A stretch of 64,000 nucleotides of DNA. Source: Spongiactinospora rosea (GTDB lineage Bacteria > Actinomycetota > Actinomycetes > Streptosporangiales > Streptosporangiaceae). Below the pieces are notes generated by a model. The model did no database searches. It saw only the letters and a program-made list of their open reading frames with translations, and was not told the DNA's origin. The DNA lies in contig NZ_QMEY01000003.1 in assembly GCF_003315795.1 (NCBI RefSeq), positions 372,001-436,000 on the forward strand, written 5' to 3'. Positions 43,925-52,507 of this stretch are shown in pieces. The translations under genes and the position numbers were made by a program. How positions within the stretch are numbered: position 1 is the first letter of the stretch; each line of letters begins with the position of its first letter.

Positions 43925-44692
43925 ATGCGGGTCCATGTCGTGAGCGATGTACACGGGAGGGCCGATGCCCTGGCCCGCGCGGGAGACGGCGCCGACGCCC
44001 TGATCTGCCTGGGCGACCTCGTCCTGTTCATCGACTACGCCGATCACTCGCAGGGCATCTTCCCCGAGCTGTTCGGCGCGGACAACGCCGCCCGCTACGT
44101 CGGGCTGCGCACGGCGGGCCGGTTCGAGGAGGCCCGCGTCATGTCGGCCGGGCTGTGGGCGACGCTCGACGGCGAGCCCCGCGACCACATCGAGCGGATG
44201 GTCGACAAGCAGTACGCGGAGCTGTTCGCGGCCATGCCGACGCCCGCGTACATGACCTACGGCAACGTCGATGTGCCGCGCTTCTGGGCGGGCCACGCCC
44301 GCGACGGGCACCACATCCTGGACGGCGAGCGGGTCGAGATCGGCGGGCTGACCTTCGGGTTCGTCGGCGGCGGGCTCCGCACGCGCTACCGCACCCCCTA
44401 CGAGATCGACGACGAGGAGTACGCGGCGAAGGTGGCGGCGGTGGGGCAGGTGGACGTGCTGTGCGCGCACATCCCGCCGGCCGTGCCGGAGCTGTTGTAC
44501 GACGTGGTGGCCCGGCGGTTCGAGCGGGGCAGCGAGGCGACGCTCCAGGCGATCAAGGAGACGCAGCCGAAGTACGCGCTGTTCGGCCACGTCCATCAGC
44601 CGCTGGCCGCGCGGACCAGGATCGGCCGCACCGAATGCGTCAATGTCGGCCACTTTCGGGCCAGGCGCACACCCTATGCCCTGGAGTGGTGA
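43925..44692 (+). CDS. Metallophosphoesterase
   Basis: Calcineurin-like phosphoesterase of 255 residues. The metal-binding motifs are complete: VVSDVHGRAD (DxH), CLGDLVLF (GD), TYGNVDVP (GNxD in place of GNHD), CAHIPP (His) and FGHVHQP (GHxH). The substrate cannot be told. Such proteins hydrolyse phosphomonoesters, phosphodiesters or pyrophosphates. It is divergent from the fatty-acid ligase gene. Confidence 0.92.
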   Translation: MRVHVVSDVHGRADALARAGDGADALICLGDLVLFIDYADHSQGIFPELFGADNAARYVGLRTAGRFEEARVMSAGLWATLDGEPRDHIERMVDKQYAELFAAMPTPAYMTYGNVDVPRFWAGHARDGHHILDGERVEIGGLTFGFVGGGLRTRYRTPYEIDDEEYAAKVAAVGQVDVLCAHIPPAVPELLYDVVARRFERGSEATLQAIKETQPKYALFGHVHQPLAARTRIGRTECVNVGHFRARRTPYALEW

Positions 44693-44730
44693 CTATGTGA
44701 TGCATCAGGGGAACGAGTACGGTTAGCCCC

Positions 44731-45168
44731 ATGGCTGATCGCACCTCCTCAAGCATCACGATCGCCGCGGACCGATCGGCCGTCATGGCCGTGATCGCCG
44801 ACTTCGCGGCGTACCCGGAGTGGGCGGGCCAGGTCAAGTCCGCGGAGGTGCTGTCCGCCGGCGCGGCCGGACGGGCGTCCGAGGTCAGGTTCACGCTGGA
44901 CGCCGGAGTGATCAGCGACTCCTACGTGCTCGCCTACGACTGGCACGGCGACGAGGCCGTCGGCTGGCGCATCGCCGAGCCCGGCGCCATGGTGTCCGGG
45001 CTGACCGGCGGCTACCGGCTGGCCCCCGCGGGCGGCGGAACCGAGGTGACCTACGAGCTGGCCGTCGAGCTGAAGGTGCCGATGATCGGCATGATCCGGC
45101 GCAAGGCCGAGAAGGTCATCGTGGACACCGCGCTGAAGGGGCTGAAGAAGCGCGTCGAGGCGGCATGA
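44731..45168 (+). CDS. SRPBCC-family protein (START-like)
   Basis: Protein of 145 residues with a polyketide-cyclase/START-like helix-grip fold (SITIAADRSAVMAVIADFAAYPEWAGQVKSAEVL ... VTYELAVELKVPMIGMIRRKAEKVIVDTALKGLKKRVE). It resembles mycobacterial Rv2185c, which from memory is near fadD15. The fold binds hydrophobic ligands; the ligand is unknown. It starts 38 bp after the phosphoesterase. Confidence 0.92.
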   Translation: MADRTSSSITIAADRSAVMAVIADFAAYPEWAGQVKSAEVLSAGAAGRASEVRFTLDAGVISDSYVLAYDWHGDEAVGWRIAEPGAMVSGLTGGYRLAPAGGGTEVTYELAVELKVPMIGMIRRKAEKVIVDTALKGLKKRVEAA

Positions 45169-45225
45169 CGCGGGCGCGCGCCGCGAAGGTCACCTGCGGG
45201 TACGGTTCGAGTCAGGAGGCCTTGA

Positions 45226-45876
45226 ATGACTGAGAACCGTGACATTGACGGCGGCAGGGGCGCGGAAGATCCGTGGAGCGCCGTCGTGGACCAGGTCGGC
45301 GATACGGCCGATACCCCTGCAGGCCCCCGCGAGCCGCGGGACACCGGCGGGGCGGAGTGGGACGAGCGGGCCGAGGCGGCCCGGCGCGCGGCCTGGGAGC
45401 GTGAGGTCGAGCGGGCCAGGGCCGAGGGCCGCGACCCGCTCACCGTGGTGGCGGGCGAGGCCAGGCGGCTGCTCGACTCCCTCCAGGACCGCGCGGCCCG
45501 CGAGATCGGCCGCGGCCTGCTGTGGGGCACCCGCAAGGGCATCGGCAGAGGCATCGGCCAGGTGTTCGGCGGTGGGCGCGGCGGGCGGCGTGACGAGCGC
45601 GACGTCTGGCAGGAGGCGATCTCCGAGCACGAGGACGGCTACATCTGCCGCTCCTGTCCCGTCTGCCGGGTGATCGCCGCGCGCCGCGAGGCCGGGCAGA
45701 GTACGAGCGCGGGCGTCGGCACCGACATCGCCGACCATCTGGTGGCGGCCGGCGGCGAGCTGGTCACCGCGCTTCGCGAGGCGGTGGACGCGCTGGCGCG
45801 GCCGGCGCCCCCGCGCAGGCCCAGAGACGACCGGGACGCCCCCGGCGACCGTGGGGAGCACAACGACCTGGGCTGA
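45226..45876 (+). CDS. DUF5304-like conserved actinobacterial protein
   Basis: Hydrophilic protein of 216 residues. Features are an acidic N-terminus, a central Arg/Glu-rich helix (WDERAEAARRAAWEREVERARAEGRDP), a Cys-rich patch (DGYICRSCPVCRVIAAR, a possible CxxC metal site) and a later helix (IADHLVAAGGELVTALREAVDAL). It matches by eye an actinobacterial family (DUF5304) of unknown role. It lies between the SRPBCC and ROK genes in one apparent transcription unit. Confidence 0.75.
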   Translation: MTENRDIDGGRGAEDPWSAVVDQVGDTADTPAGPREPRDTGGAEWDERAEAARRAAWEREVERARAEGRDPLTVVAGEARRLLDSLQDRAAREIGRGLLWGTRKGIGRGIGQVFGGGRGGRRDERDVWQEAISEHEDGYICRSCPVCRVIAARREAGQSTSAGVGTDIADHLVAAGGELVTALREAVDALARPAPPRRPRDDRDAPGDRGEHNDLG

Positions 45877-45899
45877 CGCCCTTGGAGAGAGGCTGGCAG

Positions 45900-46844
45900 A
45901 TGGCGCTGACCATTGGCGTGGACATCGGCGGGACGAAGGTCGCCGCCGGGCTGGTCGACGAGCACGGCGAGATCGTCGCCCAGACCCTGCGGTCCACCCC
46001 CGCCGACGACCCCGACCAGGTGGCGCAGACCATCGCCGAAGTGATCAAGGAGCTGGCGCACGGGCACGAGGTGGAGGCGGTCGGCCTGGGCGCGGCCGGG
46101 TTCGTCGACGAGACCCGTTCGATCGTGCGCTTCGCCCCCAACCTGGCCTGGCGCGAGGAGCCGCTGCGCGAGAAGGTGGCCGCCCTCGTCGGGCTGCCCG
46201 TCGTGGTGGAGAACGACGCCAACGCGATGGCCTGGGCCGAGGCCGAGTACGGCGCGGGCCGCGGGGAGAGCCACATCGTGTGCGTCACCGTCGGCACCGG
46301 CATCGGCGGCGGCATCGTGCTCGGCGGCGAGCTGTACCGCGGCCGGTGGGGGATGGGCGCGGAGATGGGCCACATGCAGGTGGTCCAGCGCGGACGCCTG
46401 TGCGGGTGCGGCAACCTCGGCTGCTGGGAGCGCTACGCCAGCGGCAGCGCGCTGGTGGAGGAGGCCAGGGTGATCGCCGCCGCCGAGCCCCGGCGCGCGG
46501 CCACGCTGCTGGAGATGGCCGGCGGCTCGCCCGCCGACATCGAGGGCGAGGAGATCACCGAGGCCGCCAGGGCGGGCGACGACGCGGCGCTGTCCGCCTT
46601 CGCGAGCATCGGCCACTGGCTCGGCCAGGGTATGGCCGACATGGCGGCGGTGCTCGACCCGGGCTGCTTCATCCTGGGCGGCGGCGTGTCGCGCGCGGCC
46701 GACCTGTTCATCGACCGGGTCAGGGAGTCGTTCGCCCGCGCGCTCACCGGCAGCGGGCACCGCCCGGTCGCCGACATCCGGCTCGCCGAACTGGGCGCGT
46801 CGGCCGGGCTGGTGGGCGCGGCCGACCTCGCGCGCCGCCGGTGA
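45900..46844 (+). CDS. ROK-family glucokinase
   Basis: ROK-family kinase of 314 residues. It has GVDIGGTKVAAGLVDEHG (phosphate 1), VENDANAMAWAEAEYGAGRG, VGTGIGGGIVLGGELYRG and the zinc-binding ROK signature CGCGNLGCWERYASG. Actinobacterial relatives (GlkA-type) phosphorylate glucose and take part in carbon catabolite control. The ATG at 45900 follows GGAGAGAGG. Another hexose or N-acetylsugar substrate is possible. Confidence 0.92.
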   Translation: MALTIGVDIGGTKVAAGLVDEHGEIVAQTLRSTPADDPDQVAQTIAEVIKELAHGHEVEAVGLGAAGFVDETRSIVRFAPNLAWREEPLREKVAALVGLPVVVENDANAMAWAEAEYGAGRGESHIVCVTVGTGIGGGIVLGGELYRGRWGMGAEMGHMQVVQRGRLCGCGNLGCWERYASGSALVEEARVIAAAEPRRAATLLEMAGGSPADIEGEEITEAARAGDDAALSAFASIGHWLGQGMADMAAVLDPGCFILGGGVSRAADLFIDRVRESFARALTGSGHRPVADIRLAELGASAGLVGAADLARRR

Positions 46845-46872
46845 ACCCGGCGCCGCAGGCATCCCGCGCCGC

Positions 46873-47565
46873 ATGACGATCAGGGTCGCGACGTACAACG
46901 TGCACGGGATGCGCGACGACGTCCCGGCGCTGGTCCGGGTGATCCGGGCGGCCCGGCCCGACGTCCTGTGCGTGCAGGAGGTCCCGCGGCGGTGGGCCTG
47001 GCGGCGCAGGCGCGCCCGGCTCGCCGCGGAGACCGGGATGATCGTGGCGGCCGGGCGGCGGCGCGGCGGTACGGCGGTGCTGACCGGCCCCGGCGTGCGG
47101 GTGCTGCGCGCCGAGACCCACCTGCTGCGCTTCCACGCCTTCCTGGAGCGCAGGGCGACGTCGATCGCGGTGGTGGAGTCCGGCGGGCTGCGCGTCGCGG
47201 TCGCCTCGGTCCACCTGGACCTGCACGTCGCCGCGCGCGCCCGGCACGCGGAGGAGGCGCTGGCGCTGCTCGCGGCGGCGGCCGAGCCGTACGGCGCGGC
47301 CCTCGTACTGGCCGGTGACCTCAACGAGCAGCCCCACCAGGACACCTTCCGCCACCTGGCGGGCCGCCTCACCGACTGCTACGCCCGCGCCCCGCGCGGC
47401 CAGGGGCCGACGTTCACCGCCAGGCGGCCGGACAAGCGGATCGACGCGGTCTTCGCCGGTCCCGGCCTTTCGGCCGTGTCCTGCGGCGGGGCGGACGCCG
47501 ACCCCGCCGACCTCGCCGCCGCCAGCGACCACCTGCCGGTCGTGGCCGAGCTGCGCCCCGGCTGA
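46873..47565 (+). CDS. Endonuclease/exonuclease/phosphatase (EEP) superfamily protein
   Basis: Protein of 230 residues. EEP motifs are VATYNVHGMRDD (Asn), DVLCVQEVPRR (Glu, metal), VLAGDLNEQPHQDTF (GDxN) and ASDHLPVVAELR (SDH). The fold includes DNase I-like nucleases and phospholipid phosphatases; no further assignment is possible. It starts 28 bp after the ROK gene. Confidence 0.92.
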   Translation: MTIRVATYNVHGMRDDVPALVRVIRAARPDVLCVQEVPRRWAWRRRRARLAAETGMIVAAGRRRGGTAVLTGPGVRVLRAETHLLRFHAFLERRATSIAVVESGGLRVAVASVHLDLHVAARARHAEEALALLAAAAEPYGAALVLAGDLNEQPHQDTFRHLAGRLTDCYARAPRGQGPTFTARRPDKRIDAVFAGPGLSAVSCGGADADPADLAAASDHLPVVAELRPG

Positions 47566-47716
47566 CCGCCCGCGCGACCATCTCGATACATGACCCTGGC
47601 GAACCGCCACTGAGCTGCGGGCTTGAGGCGGAACGGGGCATTCATACTGATGTGACACCTGTCCTTGACGAGGCGGATGTCCACACGGGCGAGAGCATCA
47701 CCGTACGATTCTGACT

Positions 47717-48910
47717 ATGACCAGCCGCTCACTGCGGCGTGTGGTGGTGACAGGCGCGGGAGCGGCGCTCCTCGCCGGGCTCGTCCTTCCTGGCACGTCG
47801 GCCGCCTACGCGCACGCCGATCCCACGCGCCCGCCCGCGCTCGCCGAGTCCTGGCTGCGCACCGAGCGCGTGCGGCTGCAGGGCGACAGCTCGCTGGCCG
47901 ACGTGGCCGGGCTGTCGGCCGGCGACGTCTGGGCGGTCGGCCAGCAGGAGATCTGGGACGCCTGGGAAAACCGCGGCGCGATCGCCCACTGGGACGGCCG
48001 CGCGTGGACCCAGGTGGGCATCCGCAACGACGACACCGGCGCCGGATACCTGCGCTCGATCGCCGCCGCCGCGGCCAACGACCTGTGGACGGTCGGCGCC
48101 GGGCACGACGGCCTCCCGTACGTCGCGCACGGCGACGGCTCCGGCTTCGACCGGGTCGGCATCGACCAGCTCCGCGCCAGCGACTGGCTCGCGGGCGTCT
48201 CGGCGGTGCCTGGGCGGATGGTCACGGTCGGCAGCCGCGACCGCAGGCCGCTCATCGTCACCCGCACCGGGGCGGCCTGGCGGGTGGAGTCCATGCGCGA
48301 CGAGGGCACCCTGTACGGCGTGTCGCTCACCGGCAAGGGCGACGGCTTCGCGGTCGGCGACGCCGACGGCAGGCCGCTGATCGTGCGCCAGTCCGGCGGC
48401 GGGGCCTGGAAGAAGGTCACGGCGCCGCGCATCCGCGGCGGCTACCTGCGCGACGTCCACAGCGACGGGCCCAAGCAGGCCCTGGCGATCGGCGGCGTCT
48501 ACCGGGCCTCGGGCGAGATCTCGCCGCTGGTGCTGTCCTGGAACGGCAAGCGCTGGTCCCAGGTGCGGCTGCCCGACCGCGACGCCCGCCTGTACGGCGT
48601 GACCGGCGACGGCAAGGGCACCTTCTGGATCTCCGGCCACGACCCCGGCCGCCCCGGCGAGGCGTTCCTGCTGCGGCACCAGGGCAAGGAGACCGACGTC
48701 GTGCGCGGCGAGTCGACCTCGTCATCGCGCACCATGCGGCTGCAGGCGGTGAGCCACCTGCCCGGCACCGACGACACCGTGTGGGCGGTGGGCCACGTCA
48801 TCGACGACAAGGACGCCTACACCGACGTGGTCGAGCGGTTCGGCCCCAAGAGCCCCAAGGCGCTCGACGAGGAGCCCTCGGCCGGTACGACGCCCGCCAC
48901 GCGGTCGTAG
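47717..48910 (+). CDS. Secreted protein with propeller-like repeats
   Basis: Predicted exported protein of 397 residues with a signal peptide (RRVVVTGAGAALLAGLVLPGTSAAYA). The rest shows repeated blades of about 45-55 residues with WAVGQQ / LWTVGAG / MVTVGSR and WDGRAWTQV / WNGKRWSQV type motifs, suggesting a beta-propeller. No enzyme motif was seen. Actinobacteria carry several such secreted proteins of unknown role. Confidence 0.8.
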   Translation: MTSRSLRRVVVTGAGAALLAGLVLPGTSAAYAHADPTRPPALAESWLRTERVRLQGDSSLADVAGLSAGDVWAVGQQEIWDAWENRGAIAHWDGRAWTQVGIRNDDTGAGYLRSIAAAAANDLWTVGAGHDGLPYVAHGDGSGFDRVGIDQLRASDWLAGVSAVPGRMVTVGSRDRRPLIVTRTGAAWRVESMRDEGTLYGVSLTGKGDGFAVGDADGRPLIVRQSGGGAWKKVTAPRIRGGYLRDVHSDGPKQALAIGGVYRASGEISPLVLSWNGKRWSQVRLPDRDARLYGVTGDGKGTFWISGHDPGRPGEAFLLRHQGKETDVVRGESTSSSRTMRLQAVSHLPGTDDTVWAVGHVIDDKDAYTDVVERFGPKSPKALDEEPSAGTTPATRS

Positions 48911-48925
48911 CGCCGCCCGGCGCGG

Positions 48926-49429
48926 TCAGAGGACCGCGCCGTCGTCCCACCCGGAGTCGCCCGGAGGGCCGTCGCCCTTGCGCACCACCAGCATCACGAA
49001 CCCGCCGATGAAGGCCGCGACCGCCGCGAACAGCGCCCAGCTCTGCAAGTCCCAGCCGAGCAGGACGGCCAGCAGCAGATAGGCCGGACCGCCGAACAGG
49101 GCGGCCCAGGCGATCCGCGTGGAGGCGTCGGCCTTGGGCAGCGGCGGCGGGGGCGGGGGTACGTAGTGACCCTCTTCGTCTTCGGCCGGGGCGCCGGTGA
49201 CCTCGGCCGGGTCGGCCACGCCGGTGAGATCACCGGCGGCCGGGGCGTCGGCGGCGTCGCCCCCCGCGCCCGGCTCGTCGCCGTCGCGCCCGAGCGCCCG
49301 CCTGGCGGGCTCGGAGGGGAGGTTCTCGCTGTCCGGCCAAGGGTGACCGTCCGCGGTGTCCGCGGACGGCTCGTTGAACGAGGCGACGATCTGCCGCCAG
49401 ACCTCGTCCTCGTCGCTCTGGGGCGTCAC
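48926..49429 (-). CDS. Small membrane protein with acidic N-terminus
   Basis: Predicted protein of 167 residues. The first ~100 residues are acidic and Pro-rich (VWRQIVASFNEPSADT..., then PPPPPPLPK). Two transmembrane helices follow (IAWAALFGGPAYLLLAVLLGW and WALFAAVAAFIGGFVMLVV), then a short acidic tail. This pattern is common in actinobacteria beside the esterase and acyltransferase genes. The function is unknown. Confidence 0.82.
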   Translation of the reverse strand: MTPQSDEDEVWRQIVASFNEPSADTADGHPWPDSENLPSEPARRALGRDGDEPGAGGDAADAPAAGDLTGVADPAEVTGAPAEDEEGHYVPPPPPPLPKADASTRIAWAALFGGPAYLLLAVLLGWDLQSWALFAAVAAFIGGFVMLVVRKGDGPPGDSGWDDGAVL

Positions 49430-49495
49430 GTAGTGGGCCTGTCAGTCATCGAAGTCCCGTGCCTTCTTCCTCCCGAGGCCGCCACCCGCATCGGG

Positions 49496-50260
49496 TCAGT
49501 CCCTCTGTAAGGGTACCGAGGCGTGCGTCCTGATGAAGTCCAGGCTCCCCGCGAAGATCTCGGCGGCGTCGTTGTCGAGCGTGGCGACGTGGTAGCTGTC
49601 GGCCAGCTCGACGACGGTCAGGCCGCCGCCGGTCAGGCGCTCGCGCAGGAGCCTTACGCTGGTGGGTTTGACGACGTGGTCGTCCGGGCTGTGGTAGACG
49701 AGCAGCGGCTGGGTGACCAGGTCCAGGCGCGACCGCACCAGCGACCACAGCCGGGGGAGCGTCGCCGCGGCGCGCACCGGCGTACGCGCGTAGGCCAGCT
49801 CGGTCGCGCCCTCCTTCTTGATGTCGCCCGCCACGCCCGCCACCGAGGGGATGACGTATTTCAGCAGCGGGGCCAGGCGCAGCAGTGGCTCATCGACCGT
49901 GAGCGAGGGGTTGACCAGGACCAGGCCGCGGACCGACGCGCCGTGCACCTGCGCCAGCCGCAGCGCCAGGCACCCGCCGAGCGACAGCCCGGCCACGAAC
50001 ACCTCCGCGCAGCGCCCGAGCAGGTCGGCGAAGGTCTTGTCCAGCTCGGCGTACCAGTCCTCCCAGCGGGTGCGGCTCATCTCCCGCCAGGTGGTGCCGT
50101 GGCCGGGGAGCCTCGGCAGCGCGACGGTCAGGCCCGCCCCCGCCAGGTGCTCGGCCCACGGCCGCAGCGACTGCGGTGTGCCGGTGAACCCGTGACACAA
50201 CAGCACGCCCACAGGGCCTTCGTCGTGGTGGTACGGCTCGGCGCCGGGCAGCACGGGCAT
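49496..50260 (-). CDS. Alpha/beta hydrolase (carboxylesterase / monoacylglycerol lipase-like)
   Basis: Alpha/beta hydrolase of 254 residues. GVLLCHGFTGTPQSLRPWAEHLA holds the oxyanion region, the nucleophile elbow is AGLSLGGC, the acid is in YHSPDDHVV and the His in ADSYHVATLDNDA, as in Bacillus carboxylesterase Est30 and related lipases. The ATG at 50260 follows AAGGAGG. The frame is open a long way upstream but has no family resemblance there. It is divergent from the acyltransferase gene. Confidence 0.92.
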   Translation of the reverse strand: MPVLPGAEPYHHDEGPVGVLLCHGFTGTPQSLRPWAEHLAGAGLTVALPRLPGHGTTWREMSRTRWEDWYAELDKTFADLLGRCAEVFVAGLSLGGCLALRLAQVHGASVRGLVLVNPSLTVDEPLLRLAPLLKYVIPSVAGVAGDIKKEGATELAYARTPVRAAATLPRLWSLVRSRLDLVTQPLLVYHSPDDHVVKPTSVRLLRERLTGGGLTVVELADSYHVATLDNDAAEIFAGSLDFIRTHASVPLQRD

Positions 50261-50443
50261 CGCGCCCCCTCCTTCGGCGGTTCGCCCGATCGTCGCATGA
50301 GACACGCTGGTTTGGGGAGAGGAACGCCGGTTTGGCGGTGAGACTTCCCGGCCGGAAGATGGGAAGATGGCTGCCTTGCCGTACCGGCGCCGGACCCAGA
50401 CGACGGCCCGAGGCGGCCACCGATGCCGAGAAGAGGTGCCCGA

Positions 50444-51163
50444 GTGTTCTACTGGGTGGTCAAGGCCATCTTGGGGCCGTTCCTTCACCTGGTGTTCCGC
50501 CCGTGGGCGGAGGGCACTGACAACGTGCCGCGCGAAGGACCGGTCATCCTGGCGGGCAACCACCTGTCGTTCGCCGACCACTTCTTCGGCGCGCTGTTCC
50601 TGCCGCGCAAGGTCATCTCGCTCGGCAAGGCCGAATACTTCACCGGCACCGGGATCAAGGGCCTGCTCAGCCGGATGTTCTTCTCCGGGGTCGGCACCGT
50701 GCCGATCGACCGCTCCGGCGGCAAGGCGAGCGAGGCGGCGCTGCGCACCGGGCTGCGCATCCTGCGCAACGGGCACGTGCTCGGCATCTACCCCGAGGGC
50801 ACCCGCTCGCCGGACGGGCGGCTCTACAAGGGCAAGACCGGGGTGGCCAGGCTCGCGCTGGAGTCGCGGGTGCCGGTGATCCCGTGGGCGATGGTCAACA
50901 CCTTCGAGATGATGCCGCCCGGGCGTCCGCTGCCCAAGCTCGGCATCCGGCCGGGGGTGCGGTTCGGCAAGCCGCTCGACTTCTCCCGCTACTACGGCAT
51001 GGAGGACGACCGGCTGGTGCTCCGCGCGGTCACCGACGAGATCATGTACGCGCTGATGGAGCTGGCCGGGCAGGAGTACGTCGACAAGTACGCCGCCAGC
51101 GCCAAGATCGAGATGGTCCGCGCCGCCCGCGAGGCCGCCAACACGGGCGAGCAGCAGGACTGA
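50444..51163 (+). CDS. 1-acyl-sn-glycerol-3-phosphate acyltransferase
   Basis: PlsC-type acyltransferase of 239 residues. Motif I is GNHLSFADHFF (HX4D), motif III GIYPEGTRSPDGRLYKGKTGVARLA and motif IV VPVIPWAM. It would acylate lysophosphatidic acid in membrane-lipid synthesis. The GTG at 50444 behind AAGAGG (50431-50436) fits the family start FYWVVK better than the ATG at 50423, which adds seven residues. From memory, the M. tuberculosis counterpart (Rv2182c) is in the same region. Confidence 0.93.
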   Translation: MFYWVVKAILGPFLHLVFRPWAEGTDNVPREGPVILAGNHLSFADHFFGALFLPRKVISLGKAEYFTGTGIKGLLSRMFFSGVGTVPIDRSGGKASEAALRTGLRILRNGHVLGIYPEGTRSPDGRLYKGKTGVARLALESRVPVIPWAMVNTFEMMPPGRPLPKLGIRPGVRFGKPLDFSRYYGMEDDRLVLRAVTDEIMYALMELAGQEYVDKYAASAKIEMVRAAREAANTGEQQD

Positions 51164-51293
51164 GCCGGTCGGGAAGTGATGCACCGAGCGCATCATGCAC
51201 GGGACCGGGCGCATCACGCACGGGACCGGGCGCGGTCGTGTCTGGACCGACGAGCGATCGAGTGAGGAACGAGCGAGGGAGCGAGGAGGGGAA

Positions 51294-51345
51294 GACGCGA
51301 CCTTGAAGGCGCCCGGGCCCCGCGCGAGCGGAGCGAGCGCCATGA
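51294..51345. repeat. Dispersed intergenic repeat, copy 2
   Basis: A 52-bp copy of the element at 11623-11673 (GACGCGACCTTGAAGGCGCC... through GCGAGCGGAGCGAGCGCCATGA). It lies just beyond the stop of the reverse regulator gene. Upstream (51180-51290) are short direct repeats: ACGGGACCGGGCGC twice and GAGCGAGG-type units. Confidence 0.8.
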
Positions 51346-51353
51346 GCAACGAC

Positions 51354-52388
51354 TCAGCGGGTGAGCAGCCCGTGCCGGGCCGCCAGGAACCCCGCGTGAA
51401 ACCTGGTGCGGGCACCCAGGTGCTCGCACAGGGTCTGCACCCGGCGCTGCACCGTACGCGCGCTGAGGCCGAGCTGCCGGGCGATGGCCTCGTCCTTCAG
51501 CCCCGTGGCCAGCAGGGTCAGCACCTCGGTGTCGGACGAGCGGGGCCATGGTCCGGGCTCGGCCTCGATGGGGTCGCCCGTCCCCGCGGGCGCGAGCCGC
51601 AGCGGCACCGCGCCCCGCCACAGCGTCTCGAACAGCGCCACCAGCGCGTCGAGCAGCGCCGATGGGTGGACCACCAGGGCGTCGTTCGGGTCGGGCTCGG
51701 AGGCCAGCGGCAGGATCGCGGTGCGCCCGTCGGCGATGGCCAGCTTGATCGGCACCTCGCCCAGCCGGGCGTGCTCGCCCTCGGCGATGGCCCGCCGGGT
51801 GTGCTCCAGCATGATCGGGTCGTCGAAGGCGCGCGGCCCGTAGATCGCCCGGGCCTGGACCCGGCGCAGGCTGCGCCGCCGGTTGACCCCCTCGTCGGTG
51901 ATGTCCACCGCGTACGGCGGATGCACCAGGACCAGGAACTCCTCGGTCGCGTTGCGCTCAAGCTGGAGGAAACGCCGGGCGACCGCCTCCTTGCCGGTCA
52001 CCACCTCCAGCACCTCCTCCGGGTGGTGCCCGGACGGGTCGCCGACCTCGGCGGCCAGGGCCGCGGCGGCGGCCCTGCTGTGCGTGATCTCGTCGTGCCT
52101 GCGCGCCACCAGGATGTCGATCGCCACGTTGGGCGGGGTCGCGAACAGCCGGAGCGGCCGCCCGGCCACCCGGGTGACCAGCCCGAGGTTCTCCATCCTG
52201 GGCAGCATCCTGCGGATGGCGGTCACCGAACCCCCGGTCCGCGCGGAAAGGCCGCTCAACGTGGACGGCCCATGCCGCAGCAACGCCCGATAGGCGTTCT
52301 CCTCCGCGGCGCTGACCCCCAGTCCCTCCAGCAGACGCCGTTCCGCCATGCTCGGTTGCCCCCATCCGTACGTGCCGGCGGCTGACAC
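51354..52388 (-). CDS. TrmB-like/LuxR-like dual HTH regulator
   Basis: Predicted regulator of 344 residues. The N-terminal winged HTH is TrmB-like (GLGVSAAEENAYRALLRHGPSTLSGLSARTGGSVTAIRRMLPRMENLGLV). A central ligand-binding-like region contains EEVLEVVTGKEAVARRFLQL. The C-terminal LuxR-type HTH is LLATGLKDEAIARQLGLSARTVQRRVQTLCEHLGA. This family is common in actinobacteria and is often divergent from a secreted peptidase gene. It is divergent from the first subtilase and is its likely regulator. The first ~20 codons are also duplicated upstream of the second subtilase. Confidence 0.85.
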   Translation of the reverse strand: MSAAGTYGWGQPSMAERRLLEGLGVSAAEENAYRALLRHGPSTLSGLSARTGGSVTAIRRMLPRMENLGLVTRVAGRPLRLFATPPNVAIDILVARRHDEITHSRAAAAALAAEVGDPSGHHPEEVLEVVTGKEAVARRFLQLERNATEEFLVLVHPPYAVDITDEGVNRRRSLRRVQARAIYGPRAFDDPIMLEHTRRAIAEGEHARLGEVPIKLAIADGRTAILPLASEPDPNDALVVHPSALLDALVALFETLWRGAVPLRLAPAGTGDPIEAEPGPWPRSSDTEVLTLLATGLKDEAIARQLGLSARTVQRRVQTLCEHLGARTRFHAGFLAARHGLLTR

Positions 52389-52507
52389 TTTACTCGCGGA
52401 GTCGGGTTCACGACATGTCAGGTCCTCGCCATGGTCAGGCCATAGACAGTGATAGGTCCTGGCGATTAGGACTTTGAACGATCTTTCCCTAATTGTGGAG
52501 GTTGTCG
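52389..52507 (+). promoter_or_regulatory. Promoter of subtilase 1 and divergent regulator
   Basis: Intergenic region with near-identical blocks to 56496-56614: GAGTCGGGTTCACGACATGTCAGGTCCTCGCCATG, then GCGATTAGGA and CGATCTTTCC, ending in the ribosome binding site GTGGAGG. The block conserved in both copies probably holds the regulator's binding site. CATGTC motifs recur in both. Confidence 0.6.

Noticed and set aside
49496..51415. 639-codon frame extending the esterase gene across the promoter and the antisense of the acyltransferase gene
   Set aside because: The ATG at 50260 has a strong AAGGAGG site and the family N-terminus; the rest is antisense of another gene.
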